64,000 nt of DNA from Todiramphus chloris collaris (Eukaryota > Chordata > Aves > Coraciiformes > Alcedinidae): contig JANVCC010000011.1 of NCBI GenBank assembly GCA_025345505.1, positions 11,693,749 through 11,757,748 on the forward strand, read 5' to 3'. The stretch's first letter is position 1. Every line of letters begins with the position of its first letter. Below the pieces are notes generated by a model, which saw only the letters and a program-made list of their open reading frames with translations, did not search any database and had not been told where the DNA came from. Below are positions 12,001-23,047 of this stretch, in pieces. The position numbers and the translations under genes were made by a program.

Positions 12001-15000
12001 ACATCTGACTTCTTGACTAAGAGTTTCTAAATTGTCACAGAATAATAAAAGGACTTAACTATATGTTGTACAAGAAGTCACACAGTTTAAACATTCAGTC
12101 ATTGTTGAAGTATGTGTAGTTGACTAGATCCTCTGACTTCTGTCTGGTTTTAGCTAAGGAATAAAATAATGCCTCTTAAACTTTCCTGCCTTTCATTTAT
12201 CTCTCCTAAGTCAACAGACTTTGTGGTGTTGTATGTCCTCACAATTCACTGCACTGTATTGTTGAAAATTAAGATGACTAGAGTGAATGTAATTGGTGTT
12301 CTTGTGAGTGCTCATTGCTATACTGTCAGACAAGGGTCAGAAGAGGCTATGGCTCTGCATGTCTACACCCTAGCTGAGCTGGTACTGATATTTGTGGGAG
12401 ACATAATTTCAAATGTACTTTGAGAGCTCTTAGTGAGACAAGCTGCAGTATCCTGGGTCCTGAAAACTTTTGTGGCACCCGGAGCACATTAGCAAGACCA
12501 AGATATGACCTGCTTTCTCTGCCAGGTACAGAATGTCCTGTTGGGTTCTATAACCCAGATCATTCTCTGAATGTGAACCTTATGCTTGAGTGAGTGTAGA
12601 GAATTGGAGCTGTCACATAACTCTGCTTTTTCAGTTACCACACTACAACAGTTTGATCTGTTACTGAAAACTAATGGACAATCTCCTCCTCTGGTCTTTT
12701 ACTCCATGGAGAACAGCTTCTTGTGTTGGTCTTTACTGTTAGCACTGATCTCCTCCTAACTGCTCCCATCAAAGTTGTCCAAAGCCTGACATTTATGTAT
12801 GTCATAAAGCTATTTGTATCCATTTCCCAAGTCTTGCATAAGAAAGCTTTAACTTCTTTTCTTTCTTTAATCTTTAATTCAAATATTTATAAGAAATCTG
12901 ATTTTTCATCCTGACTTCTCTTTGAACAGCTGACTGCTGGTTATAGCATTTCTTTCCTCTCCTTCCTCTGACATCCTAGTCCTTGTAACTCTACTTCTAG
13001 CTACACACTGTGTACCCTTCTCTAACAAACTGTAGTTTCTTCTCATATAAATCGCTCCCAGTAACTCACTTTCCAGGAGGCATGTGTTATTTTAAGAACT
13101 GTGCAGTGTCACCTTATGGATTCTTCTCATGCTTGTGCATAGCTTTACAGTTTTAACTTTCACTGGGAAAACACAATGTCTGCTTTGCAGATGGAGTGGC
13201 GACAGGTTGTTAAGAATGGGGCTGCTACTGACCCTGGATTTTTTACCATGTGTGCAATAGAAGTCCCTGAGTGAGTCACCCCATGGTCACTTTGTAGACA
13301 ATAGAGAAAACACATTTAGAGGGAACAATCTACCTAGCCTATTTTTGAATTTTATATTTAGGATAAGGAAAACAATACTTTCTGTGTTACTCCTATCCAC
13401 TCATAGGGGCTGTAAGCTCAGGTGACTAACCCACGTGTAGGTATTGGAGGCTGTTTTCAAATATAATGCACTTTCACAGCAAGGCAGTCAGACCAGCTGC
13501 CAGGAGTAACACCTGCAGAAGCAGGTACACTAGGCAATTTCCACTGAGATGTTGATACAAACATAAGGACCCTTCAGAGAGGTGAAAACTCTCAGGAGTA
13601 TTGTCAGAAATTTATTATTTTGTAGGTCTGTAGTATTTTTTGAGTAGACTCAGCATAAAAAACTATCTTTAAGAATTGTCTATGAATATTTGTTCTACCT
13701 GTTACATGATTTCCAAGCGGTTAAAGTTGGAAACAAGACAGAGATGGTGGGAACCTGAACAATTTGGAAAATGCTGGAAAGTCTTTATTAGAGATTGTTT
13801 TTGAAGAACAAAACAGTTCATTGTGGAGTCCTTAAGCCCTCAGAAGAGAGATCTGATCCTCAGTGAGTGGGTATGTACACCAAAACTGAGAACTATAAAT
13901 ATACTTTGTTCACAGCTAATCATTTCAGAGAGATGTGTGTGTGGTACAAAGGTTTGGTTCAATTAACACAGTCTGTTGACTTTATATAGAGAGGTTTTAG
14001 CAAGGACTGTGATTAAGCTTACAAGTACATACCACTCCAATGCTTTCTTTGCCTCAGAAGAAAAAAGGCATGGGTGAACTTTATTAATGGAAGCAGACAA
14101 ATATTTCAAAACAAGGTTTACCATGCCTGTTGAGATGTGTACATGAGAAAGAGAAGCTTTAGAGTTAGTTGCTGTCATATCCAAATTACAATTTAAATTA
14201 CTGTGAGTACAGATGCATTCTTTGTTTTGCAACATATTTTATATACTGCTGTATAGAAATACATTAAAAATTCATGTGTTTTCTGATAAGGGACATATGA
14301 TGTATATGCCAGGAAGACGGTGAAGATGCATACCCATCACTTTGATTTAGAATAGTAGTAAATAATCATGTTATTATTTATGGAGTAATTTTAAATCTAA
14401 GAGTTCTTCAGTTATAAATGGAAGTCTAATATTATGTGGAACCTATATCATGTGAAACATTTTTCTGAAAATCTGTTTCACAAGATGCAGAGAAGCACTT
14501 GGACTTTAAAACTATGGCATGAAGGATGTTACAGGTCTGTTGAGGGATAGAATGTCATAGGACTTTCATAGTGAAGGCAGTATGTTTTCTCTCTTTCCAG
14601 AAATTTCTGAGCAAAATAGTGTTGAGATTGTGGGAGCAGTACTGGGTGAGAGGAGGCAAAGCTGTAAACCTGTAAAATGTGAAGAAGCTTGGTAGCCTTT
14701 ATGAAGTGACTCTATGGAACCTCTCTTCTGGATAGAGACAAAATGCATAGTACAAATTTGTGAGCATATTTCCATGAGGTTAACAGTAATATCCTAATCT
14801 TTATTGAGGACTCAGAACTAAAGGGGGATTTGCCCTGGGGCTTCTGAAAAATAACTAAAGGATATTAGCTTTTGGGAAAGTCAGAGTCTGATTGCTCCTG
14901 AAAGGTCAATATAGTGTTGTCTGACTTTATTGCATGTACAGATTCATCCTAAAATTCATTCTGTGTAATATTTTTATCAGATATCCTAATGATACAGCTA

Positions 15001-15020
15001 ATGATGTAGTTCTACAGTAA
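12001..15020. other. Unique AT-rich DNA, no gene seen
   Basis: I recognise no coding exon, RNA gene or transposon in these 3 kb. Open frames are all under 100 codons and carry no motif I know. Confidence 0.6.
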
Positions 15021-15025
15021 TCATG
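15020..15025. repeat. Probable target-site duplication, left (ATCATG)
   Basis: It matches CTCATG at 15,400-15,405 in five of six bases, directly abutting the LTR termini. The single A/C difference is taken as a later mutation. Confidence 0.6.
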
Positions 15026-15399
15026 TGTGGGAGAACATAACGGACAGTCACACACAGACCAATGTGATCAAGTGAATGCCGTTTATTATGGGTTACATAG
15101 TTGTTATATGTCTCACTGTTCCTAACATGCACTACTAACCTATACATGATTGGTCACTACATAAAAGCCACACACCCTTAATTATACATGATTGGTGATT
15201 TTTGACTGTCCACGCAGCAGGCACACAGCAGTCTTTTCCCTTATCTTCCTTCTTGGCATCAGGGAGTTGTTTTTCTCTTAACTATCTTCCTCTCTCGCAG
15301 TCATGGCCGAGCTTGAGGCCTCATTCTTGCAACAAATTCTGTTCGCTTATGAAGGCTGGATTGCTCACATGTCCATTGGTAGACAAAAACTCCTCTACA
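15026..15399 (-). mobile_element. Solo LTR, alpharetrovirus/ERVK-like
   Basis: In minus orientation the element begins TGTAGAGGAG and ends CTCCCACA, a 374-bp LTR with TG...CA termini. It is flanked by ATCATG (15,020-15,025) and CTCATG (15,400-15,405), a 6-bp duplication with one mismatch; 6 bp is the usual size for alpharetroviruses and ERVK. On the minus strand a TATA-like CATATAA (near 15,115) precedes an AATAAA signal (15,087-15,082). The sequence after it contains CACATTGGT (15,066-15,058), which resembles the R region of avian leukosis-type LTRs as I remember it. Two ATTGG (inverted CCAAT) motifs lie in U3. No internal retroviral sequence adjoins it. Class assignment is an inference from the short motif matches and the TSD length. 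Confidence 0.75.
15082..15087 (-). terminator. LTR poly(A) signal (AATAAA)
   Basis: A canonical AATAAA on the minus strand near the end of U3/start of R of the 374-bp LTR. The following 55 bp would be R-U5. Confidence 0.65.
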
Positions 15400-15405
15400 C
15401 TCATG
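15400..15405. repeat. Probable target-site duplication, right (CTCATG)
   Basis: Partner of 15,020-15,025, differing at the first base. It directly follows the LTR end. Confidence 0.6.
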
Positions 15406-16504
15406 CTCATCGTCAATTATGTCAGTGAAAGCAGAAGTTCTTGGATCTCCGTTTCTGTCTGCAAAATTATTTGGTCTTTTTTTTTCCCATTTTTTTAATA
15501 ATTTGCTGGCAACAGGCTGGGGAGTAAATATCTAGATGATTTTTAGATATGCTTGAGAAATCTTTTCATTTTACATGTGAAAGGACTTAAGTACAGAGTC
15601 AAGAAGTTTTATTGATGAGCTAAGATGAAATTCGGTTTTAAGGACAAAGACTTGTCCTCAAAACTATTGGTTCCTCAGGCTTTATTACTGATCATACTCA
15701 AAGTGTACTTTGGTACCTAACAATATTCCTGATATTTCTTAAAGAAATCTATTTGCTAATGTAAATGTTCTCCATACTTAAGTTACCATACTTAATCTCA
15801 GGATGTCCATAGAGAGTCTTCAGCAAAGAAACAGTAAGTAACTCACAGAATTAACCTTCAAAACAGTTTTTAAAAATTTTATTATTGTTGGAAAGCCCAT
15901 GTGCTAAAATGTCCTTTAAAAAAATCTTATGTCATTCCATAGTCATGGTGAGTTTGCTTAATATTCTGAAAGCAATTTTAAGGAGAAATTTTGCAGTGAA
16001 CACTCCAAAACCACTCATAAATACAAGAGTAGCAGGAATAGTTTGACAGTTTCAGTTGCATGTGATGATATTCTAAGTGTCAAGTCGTTGTTTTTGAGGA
16101 AGAAGGAAGTGTAGATGTGCTATATTGGGAATTTTTTTTTTTTTTTAGTATAAGGGATCCAGAATGTTATATGTTAAAATAAAATATGAAAATCCTCATG
16201 GATTTGTCAGTCCACTTTATGTGCATTTTCAATGTTTAGGAATTAGAACATGAAGTGTACAGTTATCTTTTTAAAATAAATAAATAAAATTAATTTGTGG
16301 TTCTAGTCTTGGTATCAAATCTCAAGACATTCATCCTTGTTTTCCTCCATCAAACTGTGGCTATAAATAATTCAGCCTTTTTCCATCATATGCTATGTCA
16401 GAATATATTTTGCCTTGTATGAGAATACTATGTATTATTTATTGTACACCTTAAAAATGTTGTCAGTGCAATGATAACAAAAAATAGAAGATATATGAGT
16501 AATT
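15406..16504. other. Unique AT-rich DNA, no gene seen
   Basis: There is a T-rich block at 15,478-15,497, an AT-rich stretch and a T14 run near 16,133-16,146. I see no gene or repeat family. Confidence 0.55.
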
Positions 16505-16652
16505 TAGGTTGAGAGGGAAGCCTAGTCCAACTCTCTACACAAAACAGGGCCTGACTTTTGAGTATGTCCAAGGGTGTAGTTTACATTAACTTTCTCTGTA
16601 CCTGTTCCAGTGTTTTCCTGCCCTTACTATGAAGAACTTTTCGGTTTTGCTA
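16505..16652 (-). mobile_element. Degraded CR1 3' fragment
   Basis: On the plus strand this reads as the reverse complement of a CR1 LINE near its 3' end: a degraded 'ggaagg...ctagtccaac' block, then 'aaacagggcc', then the 'cctgttccagtgtttt...accctcactatgaagaa' type segment that corresponds to the last coding part of CR1 ORF2. Divergence from the consensus I know is high and the very 3' octamer tail is missing. It is an old, short, inactive fragment. The exact limits are uncertain by about 20 bp. Confidence 0.6.
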
Positions 16653-19020
16653 TCATTCTTTCTAAGAAAAGATCTAATGACCTTGAAACACTGAAATCTC
16701 TGGCCTTGAAGATATTAAGGTACCTACATTGATATAAATGAAAGTTAAAACATTCCTGGACAGATAGCTGGATATAGTCCTAAAATACTTTTCATTTAGA
16801 CAGCATATTTTGCTAATGTATACTTGACTCAAGGCTGAATGACAGAAAAACTGCACATTCATGGAAATGAACCAAATTCACAAATATAAGAGTGAGCACA
16901 CACTATCATGATGCATGGGGTAGGAAGAAATGAACCAATACAGAAGAAGCCTGAAGAAGTGAAAACAGGAAATACTGTCAGAATCTGTCTCCACTAACAG
17001 CTGGCAAGTGGTATCTACAAGATGTGTGATAGGAACATCTCAAACTGCCTGTCAGTTTCTTTTGACTATACAAATTAATTCCTGGTAGCTATTAATGGAA
17101 AACTAAACAGATTAGATCATTGATACATCTGGATGACTGCACAGATTTAAAGACCTTAGGTGGAAAAGGCTAACATGTGTTTTATTCCTCTTCCCAAATT
17201 CAACTTCCCTAGGACAGAAAGAAAAGCAGACTTATAAATACTTTTTGTATTCTTAGTCCAAAACCACTGAGTTCTTCCAGACAAGATTCAAGAAACCGTT
17301 GTGCCTTTGTCCACTGGAAAGGCAGGTGACTGCTTTATTTGTGTTGTGTTAATGAAGTGCATTGGTCTGTAAAGCCACACAAAAGATTAAACTAGACGAT
17401 CAAGAAAGTAGTAAAGAGCTACTTGGCTATCTGAAGGGTCTCCAGCGTTGCCACTTTGGAAGCCAAGAGAGATCTGTGAAGATAGTAAGAAGAGGTGGAG
17501 TTCAAGTGTATGTTTACTGTGTGAACAGTCTGAGATTTATGATGTCCTTACTATTATTTATAGCTTAATTTGCATGGGTTGTGAGGAAAAAAGCGTGTTA
17601 GGTAAATGAACTGTGCTCAGTGAACAATCTTATCACATGGAGTTCTGATGCACGTATAACTCAGCACTGACCCATACTTCAGCTCAGATCTCTTATTCCC
17701 TTTTCCTTGATCTTTTGTAATCTTTCTGGTAGGCTAAGAAACATTTTAATTTGTAAGTAATAGTTTTCATTATTTCTCTTCTCAGGGGCTTTGAACTATC
17801 ACTAGGGAAATATGTTTACCTTTTGTTATCTTAGTCACACTAACTTTACAGTTCCTCTAGACCTTTATTCTGTACACATTTATGAATTCTTAATTGAGTC
17901 GTAAAATAAATTATTTGCTCCAAATGAGAGTATAAAGTTCTAGACATCCAAATTTCTGCTGAGTCCTTATTATGCATGACCTTTTTTGGTCAGCTTTCAA
18001 CATCTACTGAGAAGGCAGCAAAGATGCTAAATCTTTCATTATCTAATTTTATTATGTGTTGTTAATCTACCTTTCTTTCTCAACTGATGGCTTCATATGT
18101 ACCCTTCTGATCTACACTACTGAAAAAGGCAGTTATGATATACATGATATCTCATTTTAATTGTATATCTAATATATGTTATATGCATTTAGACTGATCT
18201 TTTTCTCCAATAAACAAGCTACTTTAGGACTATTAGATATAATATTTTAATTTATTAATTCAAAATAAGTCTGGTAGATTACATTGAATGACATAAACTA
18301 ACATATAAGGTAATCTGAAGTACTTATATAGAAGAATCTTCTTTATTAATAGGTGTCTTTAAAATCTAAGAGTTTGAAAAACAAGTAAGTCAGAATGGGC
18401 TCAGAAGACTATTTACTTTTTCTAGGCAATTTTCAGGTCTTCTTTGGAACTATTCAAAATAATTTCTGTGCCTAGAAGATAAGCAAGATGTAAGTCAAAC
18501 TAGTGGAGGAATGTATTGTTCTAACACATACTAATAGTTTAGTATTGGTTAATTTCTAAACCATCAAATTATAATCACAGCAAGCACAACACAGCATTAA
18601 AAGGAGAGCTGTTAGCAATATAGGTGTGATTTTGTGCCTAATTTAATTTGTTTATATATTTTGCTAATGAATTGTATTAAATTTCGGCACATGGGTAAAT
18701 ATATTGTTAAATTCCACCATGAATTTTATAGAAAGCACAGTAATGGATAAAGAAATTACACCATGTCATTATGTTAACTTTAAAGAGTGAAAATAATTAC
18801 CTCCACTGACATTATAGTATATTATACAAACGGGTGTGTAGAAAATGCATTTTTAAATGGCATGAAAGCTCTGGTCATTAGTTTGTAAAGAATGCCATAA
18901 AACCTCCCCTCTCCAACAGTAAAGCCCACTGAAGGCTCCCAAAAGTTGAATACCCAAAGGCCCACGTTTACAGAGTAAATAAATAAAACATTTACTCTCT
19001 ATTTCACCTCCATTATCAAA
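16653..19020. other. Unique AT-rich DNA, no gene seen
   Basis: Very AT-rich from about 18,100 to 18,800. I see no gene, RNA or transposon. The frame at 17,362-17,568 (68 codons) has no recognisable domain. Confidence 0.55.
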
Positions 19021-19029
19021 TGTCTAATG

Positions 19030-19190
19030 CTTTGTGACGGTAGCGGGTTTCTCTCACAGCCAGCAGAGGAACTTCAGTCTCTGCAGCATGCCAAGGTCGC
19101 CCGGCCTCAGCAGCGTGACGCAGCCTCTGTGACTGAAATGCTGTTAATAGCTGAGTGAGGCAGTTTTGTGCTAGTTCAGATGCGTCTTCA
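19030..19190. other. Small CpG-retaining segment
   Basis: This stretch has seven CpG dinucleotides in about 150 bp (near 19,038, 19,043, 19,098, 19,102, 19,114, 19,119 and 19,183), whereas the surrounding kilobases hold very few. It is locally more GC-rich. It could be a small regulatory element, an exon of a non-coding RNA or a young repeat fragment. No splice-flanked coding frame is evident and I do not recognise the sequence. Confidence 0.4.
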
Positions 19191-21766
19191 CTGTCATGCT
19201 GTGACCTCTGTGTCTGTAGTGTGAAGCTGAATACTCTGAAAGGATGCACATTTTTGACAGAGGAGGGAGTGCATAAAAGCATTGCAAGGTGTACAAAAAA
19301 TGACTGTCTCTTTGTCGCTTTTATTCAATCTTATTTTAAATGTGAGAAACCACACAGCTGCTTTTCCTTTTCATTTTTCTGTTGCCATTCAGATTTTGTG
19401 CATTCCTTTCTCAAGCTCCTCAAGATTAATTCCCCAGTTATAAATGGGAACTGAAGAGACAAACGTAGAATGAACATCTCACAGATACTGTTCCCATCCC
19501 TGATCATTCTCTCTGTATACTGAAATTCCTCACCTCTGTTCCCTGAGATCTCTTTTCTTAGAGTTGTAAACACTGGGCAGGGAAGGGAAATATTATTCTA
19601 CCTATACAATGACAATGGGGGGATAAGAATGAGGGATTGCCCCCACTAATAAGACAGAAAACCTGGACTTTTAAAAATGTTGTCAGCCCACAGATGGAAC
19701 AAATATGCTGCAGTTGCTGCTGATGTGGAGTGTATAATGGACTGGAAAGGACTCTCACAGGTATGTTAGAGGGCAGGCACCCATGGTTTGAGAAGATATT
19801 TTGAAGCCTAAATGCCACCCAGATTTTCCTTTAACATAAACATATCTGACATATAAGATATACCTGATATACCATATCTGATAATGCTTTCATGAACGTA
19901 AGACTCATTTCCATTGAGAAACCCAGCACACTGATAATTAACAGAATGATGCATTTTATTGTTTTTTTTTTTTTTTTTTTTTTTTTACTGCCACAGATAA
20001 CTTCAGTTTTCCATAGGAATAGTTTTGGTATGGTGGAAGTTGAACACTTTTGACCCACAGGAGGTCTTCAAACAAATGAGGAGCTCTATGTCATTGCATG
20101 AATGTCTAAATTTAGTAGTCTGATGACCTGTAAATGACTGTGTGAACCATATATATATAATTCTGACATTTATATTAGTCCAGTTTTGGAAAGTGCATTA
20201 AATTTCTACTCCCTAATATAATATGTTTTCTTATAAGGTTGTTATTTTCCCTAAGGCTGATAGCTTGGTTTGTTTCCTTTACAAGCAGATATGGTGAAAA
20301 AACAATACTGCTAAAAAAAAGCACTTTGTTTTACTGTTTTTAACATTTCCTTCTTCAGTGAAAAAATTAGACTGTAGCTATCTACAGAGACCACTGTGAG
20401 GACAAACCTCTCATTTACAGGTCTTGAGGAAAATTTGATGGAGTACTTGTGGGACAAAACAATGCATTAAAGTTCTAAAACTTGCTTTTTCTGCAATTGA
20501 AGTTTCTGTCCGTTGAGTTTATATGTGTCTTGTGTGTTCCTCATTAGAAGCAGAAAAAAGGTTTGCAGCGAAGAAAAAAAACCTGCCACATTTCAGAGGT
20601 ATGTTTAAAAAATGTTATTTTTTTTAGTTTCCCTGAACAGCCCTAGGATGCACTGAAGCAGGCAGAAAAGCAGTGATTCTTATCAGATCTGATCTCCTTC
20701 TGCCTCTTTGTGCCCTGTGCACACTTCCTACAGCTCTGTTTTAATAAGATTCTGTTGAGAATTTGAGAGAGCCGGCCTAGTTACTCTTGTGCATTACAAT
20801 CAAGGGTAATAAATGTGGGAAAACAGTATCTAAGTAAAAGACGTGTTTTTTTTCTTTTTGTTTTTTATTTCATGCAATTGTACTTCTTTCCCCTTTGAAT
20901 TATCAATTTCCCAGTCTCAGATTCTATGTGTTGGGAAATGACTGCAAATTCATGATATTCAGAGAGGCAATACTGAAACCCTTTATAACCCGTGTGACTC
21001 TCCCGAAATTATTACTCATCAATATGAATTAGTCATCAGACACGGCAGAATGTTCTTCCAGGAAGATCTGAAAAAAGAGTAAGGCATTGTTTAAAGATGA
21101 AAACTAAGAACATCTGGCTCACATGAAAGGTATCAACTTGTAAAATACTCTTACAAGCTGCATAGAGGTGAACAGTTAGTGTCTCTCAGCCGTCTTTCTT
21201 ATCCTGACTTCTCTCCAGCGAGTTTTCCCTGGCTGCTCAGGTTGCTGATAAGTCAACCCATAGTGGACAAATTCCATGAAGCCCAGGAAATTGGATTTAT
21301 CCTGTTCCTGGTTCACAGTGTCTCAGTGACACAGTCTTCAGTTCACAATAAACAATCTGCCTAAATCTTTAGGATGCCCAGTTTTGGGTTTTATACACTG
21401 TGCAACTCTACTGGTCTGCATTAGTGAGGCTGATGCCGGTATTGGGAAGTTGTCCACATCACACATCATAGACTCCTTCACCTTTTCATTTGCTGTTTCC
21501 TTCTGTACAGCCTCAACTCAGAAGCTCTATGACACTACTAGATGTCTTGGCTACCAACATAAGAAAAAACAGATTATTTTCCCTTTTTTTTTTTTTTTTA
21601 GGTACAGCTGAATGGTTAGTTTTCAAAGGCAAACTCAATATGTATGCCATAGGTTGCATATCTTAATGGGAATCTTGTAGATGCCAGAAGATTTTTGTGT
21701 CTATAGGTAACTTCCTTTTGTAAGTTCTCCAGAGGGACCATACAGATTTGATCTTTTCCCTCAAAA
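19191..21766. other. Unique DNA with a T25 run
   Basis: A 25-nt poly-T lies at 19,962-19,986. Just before it (about 19,843-19,885) is an imperfect series of ATATCTGA/ATATACC motifs. No gene or transposon is recognised. Confidence 0.55.
19962..19986. repeat. Poly-T homopolymer (25 nt)
   Basis: An uninterrupted T25. No retroposed body with a poly(A) signal in the right place adjoins it on either side, so it is treated as simple sequence. Confidence 0.9.
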
Positions 21767-21869
21767 TTTCTTTCTTCCCCTTCCTTCCTTCCTTCCTTCC
21801 TTCCTTCCTTCCTTCCTTCCTTCCTTCTCTCTTCCCTCTCTTCCTCCCTTCTTTTTTTTTTCTCTTTTT
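21767..21869. repeat. 103-nt pure polypyrimidine tract with (TTCC)11
   Basis: Every base from 21,767 to 21,869 on the plus strand is C or T. The core, 21,781-21,824, is eleven exact TTCC units; the right arm is CTCT/CCTCCC and a T10 run. The minus strand gives a Lys/Glu/Arg-rich open frame that is only the translation of this array. The tract is long enough to support triplex (H-DNA) structure and is likely polymorphic in length. Confidence 0.95.
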
Positions 21870-22893
21870 GCCTACCTTGTCTTACAAACCACATTTGTAA
21901 TTTACTGAAAACATAGTCTTGTAGGGCTTTTCAGACTGAAATACCCTGTCACTTCCTTTGACAGCTTGGGTAATGTTTCCTGTGCTTAATTTACTAAAAA
22001 GATCTCGTTCATTTAACGAGGGGTAAGACTGTCTCCCCAATCCCCAGCTTCCTCAACCCATTTTGGAGGCTCAATATGCACCTTTCAGCATGAGAGTCTT
22101 CATCCACTGAGCTATGCATTCTTTGTCATTTTGCAGATTGCCTGAATAATTGATGCAAACTCTTAAAAAGACTGAAATCCTGACAGCTGCTTGATGCTGA
22201 ACATGAGGTTATCAAATGTTTTCAGGTAAATGTAAGTTTGGGATGACTGACAGGGGTCATGTTTTCTTCCAGGAATACCAGAAAATAAACAGCAGAGAGA
22301 TCTCTATAACTGAGAAAAAAATCCCAACCCTTTGAATGTATTTAAATTTTTCAGAGTTTATTTGTAGTTCAACTGGATTTGCTGAAGTTTCATCATCCTA
22401 AACTCACTCTAATAAGATGCATAATCAGACCAAACAATTCTTCTTAATATAGGCACACATTATTCTTAAACAGACACTTAGCTAAATTTTACTTCTAAGT
22501 GAGCCAGCATTTACACTACAGCACAAAAGGAATGTAATATTTTTTTTTAAATAATATTTGCACATCTACTAATCTTATAACTGTCTAGAGAATGGAGTAG
22601 AGATTACTACTTATTTGAAGTTGAAGCAGTTGAAAAACATCTAAATAACTGTGGATAAATACTCTAAAAGTAGCATTAACTCTGAGCATCACCTCTTCCC
22701 AATGGTGGAGAGAATGAGATCCTAGCTGATGAAAGGGGGAATTCAGTGCAGGTGGATTTTCAGGAAGTTTTTGTAAACTGAAAATGAAGAACTAATTCTA
22801 AGATATAGAAAATGATGAATTTTATATATATATAAAATAATTTTTTTTTTGGAAGTGTTAAATGAAAAGCCATTCTTCTAATTTGATTTATAT
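21870..22893. other. Unique AT-rich DNA, no gene seen
   Basis: I see nothing recognisable. A short TATATATATA stretch lies near 22,822-22,832, close to the CR1 fragment that follows. Confidence 0.55.
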
Positions 22894-23047
22894 GAACCTA
22901 CCCAGATGCGTTCCTGTGTGACCTAATCTAGGTGATCCTGCTCTGGCAGAGGGGGTTGGACTAGATGATCTTTCGAGGTCCCTTCCAACCCCTAACATTC
23001 TGTGATTCTCTGATACTGTGATTCTCTGATACTGTGATTCTGTGATC
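22894..23047 (+). mobile_element. CR1 LINE, 5'-truncated 3' end
   Basis: This is the 3' untranslated end of a CR1 retrotransposon in plus orientation. It runs from 'gatgcgttcctgtgtgacct' through 'ggttggactagatgatcttt' and 'aggtcccttccaacccc' to the ATTCTGTGATTC terminal repeats, which are the hallmark of CR1 tails. The terminal part carries two copies of a 16-bp unit (23,001-23,032) followed by a partial copy. The close fit to the family consensus suggests a comparatively young insertion. Only about 150 bp were inserted, which is typical of the extreme 5' truncation of CR1 copies. As usual for CR1, no obvious target-site duplication is seen. Confidence 0.92.

Noticed and set aside
19962-19986. 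Poly-T as a possible minus-strand retropseudogene tail
   Set aside because: No poly(A) signal in the correct position and no gene-like body beside it.
21616-21894. Lys/Glu/Arg-rich 92-codon minus-strand frame
   Set aside because: Its repeats are the translation of the (TTCC)11 array.
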